DNA from: Desulfuromonas sp964536375
GTDB lineage: Bacteria > Desulfobacterota > Desulfuromonadia > Desulfuromonadales > Desulfuromonadaceae
NCBI GenBank assembly: GCA_964536375.1
Contig: CAZHXF010000003.1
Span: 1-64,000 of the forward strand
Direction of reading: 5' to 3'
DNA: 64,000 bases
Shown: piece by piece, positions 33,832 through 43,536 of the stretch
Layout of the letters: the number at the start of each line of letters is the position of its first letter
Numbering within the stretch: position 1 is the first letter of the stretch
The notes under the pieces: generated by a model
Database searches by the model: none
Seen by the model: only the letters and a program-made list of their open reading frames with translations
What the model was told of the DNA's origin: nothing
Made by a program: the position numbers and the translations under genes

Positions 33832-36117
33832 AATGCACACCCGGCGTACTTCATGAAGATCTGTTTTCCCCTGAAACATCTTCAAGATGCCATCCTGTTT
33901 CAAGGTGGTCATCCCTTGGCTAATGGCCAGATCTCTTATGTGGGCTACTTCTGATTTTTTCTTGATTAGCGCTTTCATTTCATCACTGCAATCCAACACT
34001 TCATGTAAACCCAGACGACCTTTATATCCTGTTGAACCACAGCTCTCGCAACCAATGGTTTTGACAAATTTTAGCGCCGCGGTGTCTAGGTTGAGAGCGG
34101 CAAAGTGTTCTGCACCATATTCATCAATGAGGCTGGCTAATTCTTCTGCTGTCGGGGTGTATTGTTCACAGCATTTGCTGCAAACACGCCGTGCCAATCG
34201 CTGTGCCATGATAACTAATAGAGCATCGGAAAAGCTGAACGGATCCATACCCATATCCAGTAGGCGGGTAATGGTTTCCGGGGCTGAGTTGGTGTGCAGG
34301 GTAGAAAAAACCAGGTGCCCGGTCAGGGATGATTCTATGCCGATGGCTGCGGTTTCCTTATCACGCATTTCACCAACCATTATTACATCGGGGTCGGCGC
34401 GTAAAAATGCGCGCAGAGCACTGGCGAAAGTAAGACCGATCTTAACATTCATCTGAACTTGACGCAGTCCCTTTTGGGTTATTTCGATAGGGTCTTCAGC
34501 TGTCCATATTTTTGTTTCTGGGGTGTTTATCTGGGCAACAGCACTGTGTAAACTGGTGGTTTTACCCGAACCTGTAGGACCGACACACAGAATCAGACCG
34601 TAAGGTTTATTGATAGCAGCTTGGACAACCTCAAGGTTGCGTGCGGTCAGTCCCAACTGCTCAAAGGGTAGTGGATCACCGGCCGCCAGCACGCGCAATA
34701 CGACATCTTCTACTCCGCCTGCTGTTGGGACTGTGGCGACGCGTAGTTCTATATCCAGCGGGCCATATTTTTTAAAAGTTATTTTGCCGTCTTGAGGTTT
34801 GCGCCGCTCGGCAATGTCTAGCCCTGCCATAATTTTAATACGTGAGGTCAGGGCGTATTTGTACTTATACGGAATGCGTTGATATACCTGACAGCGTCCA
34901 TCTATGCGGATGCGCACCAAAACATCATTTTTGCCTACTGCCGGTTCGATATGAATATCTGAAGCGTTAGCGCGGTAAGCATCGCAGATAATCTTATTTA
35001 CCATTTTTACTAAGGCGCTATCCTCTTCAGATACTTTTTTTGACTCTAGCTCAATTTCCGGTTCATCATTCTTGTCGATACTGCTGAGGATGTCCTGCAT
35101 GGAAAATTCGCTCTGGGTGTCCTGATTGTAAAACAGATCAATGAATTGCAGGATTTCATCGGAGAAGGCTGCGACAAAGCGCAGTCTGCGTTGCCCGGGG
35201 AAGGAGAATGAGATAATCCCCTGTTTTTGCAGATCGTTAGGGTCTTCCATGGCGATCTGGATTATGCCATTATCATTGCTTATGGGTATCCACTTGTCGT
35301 GGCGTAACATCTCAGGTCTAAGATTGACCAACAACTGCTGCGGTATGGCAGTAGCATTGTCAAAACGGATGAAATCACAGCTAAAATAGTGCTCAAGTGC
35401 TTTGGCCATATCTTTGCGGTCTATTTTAAGCTCTTTGATAACCACCAAATCTTGATCGAGGCGTTCATCACGGGCGATTATTTCCGCCTGCCTGATCTGC
35501 TCTTCAGTTAATAGATTTTTTTCCAGCAGATATTGGTAGCGACTCGGTCGCGGATTTTGCCCCGCTGCATTGGTCATTTTTTGATTGTTACACAGGGCAA
35601 TAGCCAAGGTGGTGGCTAACTCTGTGGCAAATTCTACATCCTGGGCAGTAAAACTATCTGCTCCGCGTTTGTTGAGGATTTGGATTACTCCAATAAAAAT
35701 TTGCTGAAATTGCATGGGTACGCATAACACCTGCCGGGTGGTGAAACCGCTGCGTTTGTCCCATTGTTGGTCAAACTGCAGATCGCTGTGAATCATGCGT
35801 AATTCGTGTTCATCATAGGCGTTAGTGATATTAATGATCTGTTTGGTTTTAGCACAGTGACCAGTTATGGTGCTGTGACCTATAGGAATAATGATATCTT
35901 TCAACTCGTTGCCGGAGATGACTTTGGCAATCAGTTGATTATTTTTGCTGTCAGCGAGGTATATTGTTATGCGTTCGGCTTGAAAAAGCTGCGGGGTGCG
36001 CTGGCCAATGTGCTGCATGATTTCTACAAGGTTTTTTGCTGAATGAATTTCGTTAATGCGATCCATCAGTTGCTTACGAAACTCAAGTTGCTGTTGTAAA
36101 AAAGCAGATTGATCCAT
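33826..36117 (-). CDS. GspE/PilB-family secretion ATPase with N-terminal GAF domain
   Basis: 763 residues: GAF domain (about 15-170, VLCVPMQFQQIFIGVIQILNK), MshEN-type N-terminal domain (about 190-340, which in relatives binds c-di-GMP), then the type II/IV secretion ATPase core with Walker A GPTGSGKTT (about 512-520), Asp-box, Walker B VGEMRDKETA, His-box STLHTN and a Cys4 zinc site (CSKC...CESCG). Powers pilus extension or type II secretion by analogy. No other pilus or secretion gene is adjacent. A GAF domain fused to such an ATPase suggests regulation by a small ligand. GAGGAG precedes the ATG. Confidence 0.9.
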   Translation of the reverse strand: MDQSAFLQQQLEFRKQLMDRINEIHSAKNLVEIMQHIGQRTPQLFQAERITIYLADSKNNQLIAKVISGNELKDIIIPIGHSTITGHCAKTKQIINITNAYDEHELRMIHSDLQFDQQWDKRSGFTTRQVLCVPMQFQQIFIGVIQILNKRGADSFTAQDVEFATELATTLAIALCNNQKMTNAAGQNPRPSRYQYLLEKNLLTEEQIRQAEIIARDERLDQDLVVIKELKIDRKDMAKALEHYFSCDFIRFDNATAIPQQLLVNLRPEMLRHDKWIPISNDNGIIQIAMEDPNDLQKQGIISFSFPGQRRLRFVAAFSDEILQFIDLFYNQDTQSEFSMQDILSSIDKNDEPEIELESKKVSEEDSALVKMVNKIICDAYRANASDIHIEPAVGKNDVLVRIRIDGRCQVYQRIPYKYKYALTSRIKIMAGLDIAERRKPQDGKITFKKYGPLDIELRVATVPTAGGVEDVVLRVLAAGDPLPFEQLGLTARNLEVVQAAINKPYGLILCVGPTGSGKTTSLHSAVAQINTPETKIWTAEDPIEITQKGLRQVQMNVKIGLTFASALRAFLRADPDVIMVGEMRDKETAAIGIESSLTGHLVFSTLHTNSAPETITRLLDMGMDPFSFSDALLVIMAQRLARRVCSKCCEQYTPTAEELASLIDEYGAEHFAALNLDTAALKFVKTIGCESCGSTGYKGRLGLHEVLDCSDEMKALIKKKSEVAHIRDLAISQGMTTLKQDGILKMFQGKTDLHEVRRVCIK

Positions 36118-36193
36118 GTGAAGACTCCTCAGTGCCGTGTTGCGTGGAGGGACTTATTGGTCGTGCTTTATAATGTTAGCGTAACATGATTAT

Positions 36194-37924
36194 CTAATCC
36201 TGTAGCGCAAGTATATGCTCTTCGATTTCCATCTTGGTGCCCGTTGCTGTCAGATAGTAAAACAGGTGGATTTGCCGACCTTCGTCCGCGCTTAAATGCT
36301 GAAAACATACGGCCAGATGTTGCAATTTGATCCCCTGGCCCTTGACCTGTTCTAGACGCTGCTTGAGCTGCCCCTTTACGGCTAGTTGCTCGGCGCTGTT
36401 CAGCTCAGTATCAAAAAAGCTGGGAGCATTGTTCGGGGTAATGCGCTCACTTAAAGCATAATCCCGCGCAAGTATTTCTAACATCCGGCAACTGTTATCC
36501 GCTGCGAAGTTGTGCTGAATGAAACGTGCCAGATGCTCAAATATCTCTTTTTGTGCCAGAGGGAAGCGTAACAGCCCCTCGCGGTGCCAGAAATCTTCCA
36601 GTGCCGCAATGGCTGTTGCGCTACTGCCATAATGCTTTGCTAGTTCAGTTAGCAAATTGCGCGCCCGATTGTTGTTCCAAGTTATATCTAGTAAGCGACT
36701 GATGCCGCGTACGCGTTCCAGATCCTTAAAACTCATATCCGGGGTGCGCAAGGCCCGATAAGGCGGATTAGGATCAAAAAATATCTTAAATTTAGCAGCT
36801 TGGTGGCGAAGTGGTGCCCCAGGCAGTAGCTTGACTGTTTCTATCTGTAGGTGATGAGGTTGTAATGCCATTATTCGGTCGATGCCGAGTAACATCTGGG
36901 GAAAATTTTCTCCAGGCAGTCCCGCTATGAGGTCAAGATGTAGATGAATATTACTGTGTTGCATCAACTGGCGCACATTGTGTTCCAATATCTCTAACGG
37001 GGCTGTACGTTTGATGAGTTTGAGGGTTTGCGGGAGGATAGATTGGACACCGATTTCAAATTGGAACATCCCCTTCGGCACTTGTTGCAATAGCTTTAAA
37101 GTTGCGTCATCCAACAGATGGGCACCAATCTCAAAGTGAAAGTGGCTGTTGCGGTTGTGCTGGAGAATGAAACTGAAGATATGGCGTGCGCGTGCTGCAT
37201 CGTAATTGAAGGTGCGGTCGACCAATTTTATCTTCGGAATATTGTGTTGCATCAGCCACAGCAGGTCTTGTTCAATTCGCATCATGGAAAATGAGCGAAC
37301 CTTGGTGTCCAAGGCGCTCATACAGAAGGCGCAGCTATATGGGCAGCCGCGGCTGGTCTCATAATAGACAAAGCCACGCTGGCAATTCATAAGACCACTG
37401 GGAAAAGGTGAGGGTATATCGTCTAAATTTTCCAGTGGTTCACTGGCGCTACCAACAATAATTTTATCCCCTATGCGTTGGGTTACACGGGCAATTGTTT
37501 TGCTGTCCATTTCTTGGTCTGTTTTGGTGGTGGCGCAATACCACTTATGTAACAGTTCCCGAAACGGCTGCTCCCCTTCGCCGCGCACCACGGCTGTTAT
37601 GCCGCAATGCTGCTCCCAGATGGTAGTATCTTCAAAGCTTACCTCAGGACCACCTAGGACGATGCGTAATTGTGGATTGATGGTATGCAGCGCATCCACT
37701 AGTTCCAAGGTAGCGCCACGGTTCCATAGATATACTGAAAAGGCGATGACATCGGGATTTTCATCTAGTAACGCGGCCAGAATGTTTTCCCGTGGTTCAT
37801 GAATGGTGAATTCACGAACCATAATGCTTCCGCATGCTTCTGCTTCACAATATGCCGCCAGGTATGGCAAGGCTAAACTGGGATGAATATATTTGCTGTG
37901 TAGTGTGGTCAGAATAGTTTTCAT
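36194..37924 (-). CDS. B12-binding-domain radical SAM protein (DUF4080 type)
   Basis: 576 residues. N-terminal cobalamin-binding-like Rossmann domain (about 1-130, LLDENPDVIAFSVYLWN, VLGGPEVS), radical SAM core with CPYSCAFC (about 192-199), and a C-terminal part resembling DUF4080. The usual DxHxxG cobalamin motif is not obvious, so B12 may not be bound. Substrate unknown. Divergent from another radical SAM gene 146 bases away. Confidence 0.85.
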   Translation of the reverse strand: MKTILTTLHSKYIHPSLALPYLAAYCEAEACGSIMVREFTIHEPRENILAALLDENPDVIAFSVYLWNRGATLELVDALHTINPQLRIVLGGPEVSFEDTTIWEQHCGITAVVRGEGEQPFRELLHKWYCATTKTDQEMDSKTIARVTQRIGDKIIVGSASEPLENLDDIPSPFPSGLMNCQRGFVYYETSRGCPYSCAFCMSALDTKVRSFSMMRIEQDLLWLMQHNIPKIKLVDRTFNYDAARARHIFSFILQHNRNSHFHFEIGAHLLDDATLKLLQQVPKGMFQFEIGVQSILPQTLKLIKRTAPLEILEHNVRQLMQHSNIHLHLDLIAGLPGENFPQMLLGIDRIMALQPHHLQIETVKLLPGAPLRHQAAKFKIFFDPNPPYRALRTPDMSFKDLERVRGISRLLDITWNNNRARNLLTELAKHYGSSATAIAALEDFWHREGLLRFPLAQKEIFEHLARFIQHNFAADNSCRMLEILARDYALSERITPNNAPSFFDTELNSAEQLAVKGQLKQRLEQVKGQGIKLQHLAVCFQHLSADEGRQIHLFYYLTATGTKMEIEEHILALQD

Positions 37925-38070
37925 GTAGGCTAGTCTAGCTGAGAGTGAGTTATGGGGGAAACAAAATTCTTAAAACGATTGATAATATAGAATAAATCAT
38001 GTTGATTCTCGCCGTTTTGCGGTAGCATAGGCGCGCCAGTGTGAAAGGTAAATCGAGAAAGGATTATTTT

Positions 38071-39405
38071 ATGGCGGCACAAAAGACAATTTATACGGTA
38101 GTAGCTACGGCTAATGGCGAAGTGCTTGAACATCCGCAACTGCTGATGGCCGGGATGAATGGCATGACTGTTTGCCAACCACAGCGTGATGAGCTTATTC
38201 CATTACCTGAAGGTAGTCGGCTATTTACCCTCCCCAATACGCCACCAATTGGCTTTGACCCACAAAAAGGTGAGTTTACTACCGCTGAGCGCTTGCCGCG
38301 CAGTTGGGGTGGGGACAAGGTTGAGGCTGTTTGCGCCTTTATGTCGCCAGCTTTCACTCGGACGTTGCTACCTGCGGCGCAGTACAAGAAAGAGCGGGAG
38401 ACTTTACCTCTGTGGGCCTACACTGCTGTTGGTTGGTGTATGGAAGAGGAACGCTTTTATGTAGCCGCGCAACAGGTAGACCGTAACGTGCAGTGGCAAC
38501 CACATCGTTTTGATGACCGTGAAGTTGCGCCAGGGGTGGAACGCTATCTGAAACAATATCCTGACAATCGTTTGTTACAGCAGTTGTCGCGTTGCGCCTT
38601 GGATTATCACTGTTTTGCGGCCAAGAACTTATTTTTGGGGCGCTGGGAAGGACCTTTACCAACTTCCCCGGTGTGTAATGCTCGTTGCCTCGGTTGTTTA
38701 TCGTATCAAAGCGCAGAGAATGAATGTTGTCCATCCAGTCAAGAGCGTATTACTTTTGTGCCTACAGTTCAGGAACTATGTGAGACCGCAGTGCCGCATT
38801 TGCAACAGGCGGAAAATGCTATTGTCTCTTTTGGCCAGGGCTGTGAAGGCGAGCCAATATTACAAACCGATACCATTATCCCTGCTATAGCAGAAATGCG
38901 CCGGCAGACAGCGCGTGGCACCATAAATTTTAACTCCAACTGTTCCTTGCCAAACGAAGTGGATAAATTGGCTCAAGCGGGGCTCGATTCTATCCGCGTA
39001 TCGCTGAATTCGCTGCGTGAACCTTTTTATAGTGCTTATTATCGTCCGCGTGGCTATAAATTTGCCGATGTACTTGAATCGATTCGCCGCGCTAAAGATT
39101 GTGGTTTGTTTGTCATGCTGAATTATTTAGTTTTCCCCGGTATTACTGATCAACAGCGGGAGATCGATGCGCTGGTGAAGGTAATTGATGATGGTCAGGT
39201 AGATTTAATCCAGCTGCGCAATTTGTGTCTTGATCCCGTGATGTACTATAATGCCATGCCTACTGGAGAGGATGCCATTGGAATGAAAAATATGTTGGTT
39301 CAGGTTAAACAACGGGTGCCGAAAATTCAATACGGCTACTTTAACCGCACTAAAGATAATTTTTATCCAGATGATTTTGAACACGATTGGCCAATTAGTC
39401 AGTAA
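38071..39405 (+). CDS. radical SAM domain protein
   Basis: 445 residues. The [4Fe-4S] site CNARCLGC lies near residue 205, in the middle instead of the N-terminus, after a 190-residue domain of unknown role. Downstream segments NFNSNCS and LDSIRVSLNSLREPFY are typical radical SAM barrel strands. ATG 38071 has AAAGGA 9 bases upstream; an earlier GTG (38041) lacks one. Followed by the SH3-domain gene 22 bases later. The reaction catalysed is unknown. Confidence 0.85.
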   Translation: MAAQKTIYTVVATANGEVLEHPQLLMAGMNGMTVCQPQRDELIPLPEGSRLFTLPNTPPIGFDPQKGEFTTAERLPRSWGGDKVEAVCAFMSPAFTRTLLPAAQYKKERETLPLWAYTAVGWCMEEERFYVAAQQVDRNVQWQPHRFDDREVAPGVERYLKQYPDNRLLQQLSRCALDYHCFAAKNLFLGRWEGPLPTSPVCNARCLGCLSYQSAENECCPSSQERITFVPTVQELCETAVPHLQQAENAIVSFGQGCEGEPILQTDTIIPAIAEMRRQTARGTINFNSNCSLPNEVDKLAQAGLDSIRVSLNSLREPFYSAYYRPRGYKFADVLESIRRAKDCGLFVMLNYLVFPGITDQQREIDALVKVIDDGQVDLIQLRNLCLDPVMYYNAMPTGEDAIGMKNMLVQVKQRVPKIQYGYFNRTKDNFYPDDFEHDWPISQ

Positions 39406-39427
39406 ACTTTCTATTGAGGGGGATAGC

Positions 39428-40108
39428 ATGTCGTTACGCCGGATTATTATAGCTTGTGTTTGTGTAACTGTGTTGAGTGCCGGGGTAGCAAGTGCTGATA
39501 CGCGCTATGTCTCCGATCAGCTGGTGATTACTCTGCGTGAAGGGATGAGTAATCAGTATCGGGTCATTCGGGCACTGAAAACAGATACTGCTATTGAGGT
39601 GCTGTCAGAGCAGGATAACTATCTGTATGTGCAACTTGCCGATGGCACAAAAGGTTATGTGCTGAAACAATATATAGTTAAAAAAACACCCAATAGCTTG
39701 CGAATTAAGCAATTATCTGGAGACGTAGAAGTCTTGCAGAATACCAAGGCCAAACAAACACAGCTGGCTGAGCAAACTCAGTCAGAGTTAGTGGTATTGC
39801 GTCAGCAATTGACTGAAGCAAAGAATGCGCTAACTATCAACGAAGAATTGCTGAACAATACTCAAAGCGAACTGAGTGATTTACAGATGAAAGCGGAAAA
39901 TGTGGTGTTGATCGATCAGGAACGCCAGCGCTTAAAAACTGAGTTGAGTGCGGCCACCACTGAGGTGGAGTCACTGCGTCAGGATAATAATGCGATGCTA
40001 AAAACTGCTATGATCAAATGGTTTTTAGCCGGTGCCGGTGTGCTGTTCTTCGGCTGGGTTGCAGGTAAATTTTCGCGCAAAAAGAAGCGGGGACTTGGGA
40101 GCTTTTAG
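39428..40108 (+). CDS. SH3-domain protein, membrane-anchored (TIGR04211-like)
   Basis: 226 residues: signal peptide (about 1-22, ending ASA), bacterial SH3 domain (about 25-90, RYVSDQLVITLREG...GYVLKQYI), coiled coil (about 95-190) and a C-terminal transmembrane helix followed by a basic tail KFSRKKKRG. This layout matches the TIGR04211 family (YgiM-like). It is likely periplasmic, tethered to the inner membrane and contacting the cell wall. ATG 39428 with GGGGG 5 bases upstream. In line with the radical SAM gene and the pseudouridine synthase gene. Confidence 0.88.
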   Translation: MSLRRIIIACVCVTVLSAGVASADTRYVSDQLVITLREGMSNQYRVIRALKTDTAIEVLSEQDNYLYVQLADGTKGYVLKQYIVKKTPNSLRIKQLSGDVEVLQNTKAKQTQLAEQTQSELVVLRQQLTEAKNALTINEELLNNTQSELSDLQMKAENVVLIDQERQRLKTELSAATTEVESLRQDNNAMLKTAMIKWFLAGAGVLFFGWVAGKFSRKKKRGLGSF

Positions 40109-40113
40109 CCATA

Positions 40114-41070
40114 ATGGGTTACACTTACACGCATAATGATGCTTCTGTTGCGCAAACGAGTATCGCTGCTTATCCTTCGCGTTTGACTTTACCGCAACTA
40201 CCACCACCACATCCACCTTTGTTTGATTACTTGTGTCAACGCTTTAATCAAATTCCTGCCCAAGTTTGGCAGCAGCGTTTTATAGCGGGCAAGGTGCTGG
40301 ATGCGCAGCAGCAGGCGCTTACCCTGGAGAGTCTTTTTGTCCCCCAGCAGGCGATATATTATTTTCGTGAGGTAGCTGCTGAGGCACATATCCCTTTTAG
40401 TGCTGAGATTGTCTATCAGGATGATGAAATTCTGCTGGCTTGCAAACCCCATTTTCTGCCGGTTATTCCCGGAGGGCGTTTTGTCAAGGAGTGCTTGGTA
40501 TATCGTTTGCGTGAGCAGACTGGCATTGATCAGCTAGTCCCTGTCCATCGACTGGACCGCCATACAGCCGGATTGGTGTTGTTTTCGATAAATCCTCACA
40601 CGCGTAGTTGTTATAATGAGCTGTTCAGTCAGGGGCGCATCGAGAAGCACTATGAGGCTCTAGCTCATTATCAATTGGACACTAGTGATGCGGGAAATAG
40701 TGCAACGCAACCACGTAGCTGGGAAGTTAAAAACCGTATAGATCAGGGTGAACCGTGGTTTTTGCGCAAGGTAGTTCCGGGGAAAGTTAATGCGCACTCC
40801 AGCATAATCTTACGCCAGCGTGTCGGGCACTACGCTAATTTTGTGCTGCAACCGCATACCGGTAAAACCCACCAACTGCGCATTCACATGAGTAATTTAG
40901 GTTTTCCTCTGGTAAATGACCGCTGTTATCCCCACCTGCTGGAAGAGCAGGACGATGATTATGCCTGCCCATTGCAGTTGCTCGCCAAGGAGTTGCGTTT
41001 TACCGATCCGCTCAGTGGTTGCCAGCACCATTTTGTCTCTTCTCGAACTTTGAGCTGCTTAGAGCAATAG
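40114..41070 (+). CDS. RluA-family pseudouridine synthase
   Basis: 318 residues. The catalytic motif HRLDRHTAGLVLFS with the invariant Asp (about 150-163) and the C-terminal GKTHQLRIHMSNLGFPLVND are diagnostic of the RluA family, which isomerises uridine in rRNA or tRNA. The N-terminal 95 residues resemble an S4-like region (FDYLCQRFNQIP). The RNA target cannot be assigned. It starts 5 bases after the SH3 gene. Confidence 0.9.
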   Translation: MGYTYTHNDASVAQTSIAAYPSRLTLPQLPPPHPPLFDYLCQRFNQIPAQVWQQRFIAGKVLDAQQQALTLESLFVPQQAIYYFREVAAEAHIPFSAEIVYQDDEILLACKPHFLPVIPGGRFVKECLVYRLREQTGIDQLVPVHRLDRHTAGLVLFSINPHTRSCYNELFSQGRIEKHYEALAHYQLDTSDAGNSATQPRSWEVKNRIDQGEPWFLRKVVPGKVNAHSSIILRQRVGHYANFVLQPHTGKTHQLRIHMSNLGFPLVNDRCYPHLLEEQDDDYACPLQLLAKELRFTDPLSGCQHHFVSSRTLSCLEQ

Positions 41071-41088
41071 CGCCTTATTAATTAATCG

Positions 41089-41994
41089 TTAATCAATCCA
41101 ACGTGAGGTTAGACCAGCATAGGCGTCGATGCGTCGATCCCGCAAAAATGGCCAGATGCGCCGCACTTTTTCACTGTTGGATAAATCCACAACGGCATTC
41201 ACTATGGTGTTATCACTAGCGTTGCCTTGGGCGATAAATTCCCCTTGTGCTCCGGCAACAAAACTGTTGCCCCAAAATTGGGCTCCGGCGGTACGTCCGC
41301 TGGCATCTTCTTCAAACCCCACACGATTTGCTGACAGTACAGGAATGCCATTGGCGACGGCGTGGCTGCGCTGAATGGTTAGCCATGCATCTAGTTGGCG
41401 TTGTTGTTCAGCAGCATTGTCGGCTGGATCCCAGCCAATAGCAGTGGGGTAGATCAACATGTCGGCTCCGGCTAAGGTCATCAGGCGCGCCGCCTCTGGA
41501 TACCACTGATCCCAGCAGATCAGCACTCCCAATTTGCCAATACTTGTTGGTATCGGTTTGAAACCGAGATCACCCGGAGTAAAGTAAAATTTTTCGTTGT
41601 AGCCTGGGTCATCGGGGATGTGCATTTTGCGATAAATTCCGGCTATTGATCCATCTGTATCAAATACCACAGCGGTGTTGTGGTAAATCCCAGCTGTCCG
41701 GCGCTCGAACAGCGAGGTGACCAAGACGATTTGTTCCTCTTTAGCAACTGTGGAAAAAAGATCGCATAATAGTCCAGGAATGGTGACTGCCAGGTCAAAG
41801 GTTTCATAGTGTTGCCCTTGGCAAAAATAGATACTGGTGTGTAGTTCTGGCAGCACAACCAACTTGGCGCCATTTCTAGCCGCTTGGCGAATGGTGGCAA
41901 TGTTGGTGTCGATGTTGTCTTGTTGATTCACGCCATAGTGCTGCTGCAATAAAGCCACTGGCAGCTGTGAACATGGAGTATGGGTATCGGTCAT
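41089..41994 (-). CDS. aguB: N-carbamoylputrescine amidase
   Basis: Nitrilase-superfamily amidase converting N-carbamoylputrescine to putrescine, CO2 and ammonia. Catalytic triad E50 (VVLPELH), K123 (YRKMHIPDDP) and C160 (LICWDQWYPEAAR). 301 residues, family norm, with the characteristic NRVG and FWGNSFVAG segments. Its ATG overlaps the aguA stop by 4 bases (ATGA), so the pair is translationally coupled and forms the second and third steps of the arginine-agmatine-putrescine route. Confidence 0.95.
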   Translation of the reverse strand: MTDTHTPCSQLPVALLQQHYGVNQQDNIDTNIATIRQAARNGAKLVVLPELHTSIYFCQGQHYETFDLAVTIPGLLCDLFSTVAKEEQIVLVTSLFERRTAGIYHNTAVVFDTDGSIAGIYRKMHIPDDPGYNEKFYFTPGDLGFKPIPTSIGKLGVLICWDQWYPEAARLMTLAGADMLIYPTAIGWDPADNAAEQQRQLDAWLTIQRSHAVANGIPVLSANRVGFEEDASGRTAGAQFWGNSFVAGAQGEFIAQGNASDNTIVNAVVDLSNSEKVRRIWPFLRDRRIDAYAGLTSRWID

Positions 41995-43022
41995 GATAAT
42001 GTTCCTTGTGGCAGTTGCATGGTTAAACAGTGGAGGGAACCGTGTTGGACAATGACTGGATTACAGTTGATGCCAATGATTTCATGGTTCGGGAAAGCCA
42101 ATTTTATGGTTGCCAGAGCTGCACTGTCGGCTGGGTCATTATAGATCGGCACTAATACTGCGTCATTTATGATGAGGAAATTTGCGTAAGTGGCTGGCAA
42201 GCGCTGTCCGTCAGCGTCAAATTGTGCCTGTGGCCATGGAAGGGCGCGCAAGGTGAATGGTTGCCCAGCTAAAGTCTTAAATGTGGCTAGTTGTTGTTCC
42301 ATCTTATGTAGAGCCGAAAAATGCTCGTCATTTTTATCAGCACAAGCGGTATATAAAATTGTGTTAGCGGGGCACAGCCGCGCCAAAGTATCGATGTGGG
42401 AGTCGGTGTCATCGCCAGCGAGGTAGCCATGATCTAGCCACAGCACCTGTTTAATGCCAAACTGTGTGGCAAAGATTTTCTCCAGCTGCTCTTTATTCAG
42501 CTGTGGATTGCGGTTCGGGCTGAGCAAACATTGACTGGTGGTTAACAGCGTTCCCTCACCATCGGATTCAATACTGCCCCCTTCGAGGATCAGTCCTTGA
42601 AACAGCAGCGGACAACTAAAGGCATGATTGTCGTACAGACGACGATTGATCTGATTGTCCTGATCAGCGGGGAATTTTAGTCCCCAACCATTAAAGCCGA
42701 AATCATATAATAACGGTTCACTGTTTTTGTACACACATAGCGGCCCAAAATCACGCGCCCAAGTGTCATTGGTGGCAATGAAGTGGCAGCTGATATTGTC
42801 AAGTTTGGCTGTAGATTTAGCCAGTTTGGCATGGATATGTTTTGCGTCGCTGCAGACAATCACTACTTTTTCAAAGCGGCTTATAGTCGCCGATAACTCG
42901 ACAAAAACAGCTTCTATATCTTCAATGGTTTCGCCCCAGTCACTGGTCGCTGTTGGCCAAGCAAGTAAGATTGCATCCTGTAGCTCCCACTCTGCTGGAA
43001 AACGAATTGATCCTTCTGACAC
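41991..43022 (-). CDS. aguA: agmatine deiminase
   Basis: Porphyromonas-type peptidyl-arginine deiminase fold hydrolysing agmatine to N-carbamoylputrescine and ammonia. Typical segments: AEWELQDAILLAWPTATSDW, NDTWARDFGPL, GGSIESDGEGTLL, DHGYLAGDDTDSHID and the catalytic Cys near the end in GSLHCLTMQLP (about residue 332 of 343). GTG 43022 with AGGAG 9 bases upstream is preferred to TTG 43031, which directly abuts the ribosome site. Operon with aguB. Confidence 0.94.
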   Translation of the reverse strand: MSEGSIRFPAEWELQDAILLAWPTATSDWGETIEDIEAVFVELSATISRFEKVVIVCSDAKHIHAKLAKSTAKLDNISCHFIATNDTWARDFGPLCVYKNSEPLLYDFGFNGWGLKFPADQDNQINRRLYDNHAFSCPLLFQGLILEGGSIESDGEGTLLTTSQCLLSPNRNPQLNKEQLEKIFATQFGIKQVLWLDHGYLAGDDTDSHIDTLARLCPANTILYTACADKNDEHFSALHKMEQQLATFKTLAGQPFTLRALPWPQAQFDADGQRLPATYANFLIINDAVLVPIYNDPADSAALATIKLAFPNHEIIGINCNPVIVQHGSLHCLTMQLPQGTLS

Positions 43023-43199
43023 CTCGCGCAACTCCTATTTAACTTGAGGTTGTAAGTTCCTAAAATTGTAATCAATGATTATGCCATGAAACTCTAGGAA
43101 GTGAAATATGTTTGCTGCAATATGGAAGTAATGGAAGACGGTGCTGAAAAAATAAGTTAGCAGGAAGTGGAGGATATACATGTGCTGGTGGAGGCAATG

Positions 43200-43231
43200 G
43201 TGGATGCTATGCCCATGGCTATAGCATCCAC
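43200..43231. other. hairpin without T-run
   Basis: GTGGATGCTAT (43200-43210) pairs perfectly with ATAGCATCCAC (43221-43231), 10-nt loop. No T-run on either side. It lies just beyond the end of the small exported-protein gene (minus strand) and may terminate or protect its mRNA. Confidence 0.55.
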
Positions 43232-43245
43232 TTGATTACGTTAGT

Positions 43246-43482
43246 TTAACATCCAGTTAAGGCACTGGCGCCAGATGTTGGTTTGACGGTTTTCTTAATT
43301 GAAAGTTTAGCGTTGTCACCAACTGCGATTTTCTTAACATCGTTCTTGGAAAGTTGGATAGTGATAGATGTGTCCGAGATATTGGTAACTTTGCCTTTAA
43401 AGCTTTTTGCCATGGCCAGATTACCGGTGCAGAAAACAAATGCGCTCAGTGCGATTATGGCAAAACTTTTTTTGTTCATCAT
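43246..43482 (-). CDS. small exported protein of unknown function
   Basis: 78 residues with a clear signal peptide (about 1-26, ending AMA). A short beta-rich mature part follows (FKGKVTNISDTSITIQLS, then KKIAVGDNAKLSI, OB-like), ending in Cys as its last residue. GGGAG lies 8 bases before the first ATG. It lies 54 bases downstream of a triheme cytochrome gene on the same strand, suggesting a shared periplasmic redox role. The terminal Cys could be a metal or heme-delivery site, which is only a guess. Confidence 0.75.
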   Translation of the reverse strand: MMNKKSFAIIALSAFVFCTGNLAMAKSFKGKVTNISDTSITIQLSKNDVKKIAVGDNAKLSIKKTVKPTSGASALTGC

Positions 43483-43536
43483 TGTGTATACTCCCTGGAT
43501 AGTGGTTAAGAAAAGAATTTATGCGAAGAAAACTGG

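Noticed and set aside
33887..34456. 189-codon plus-strand frame opposite the GspE-like gene
   Set aside because: Antisense shadow of a well supported gene.
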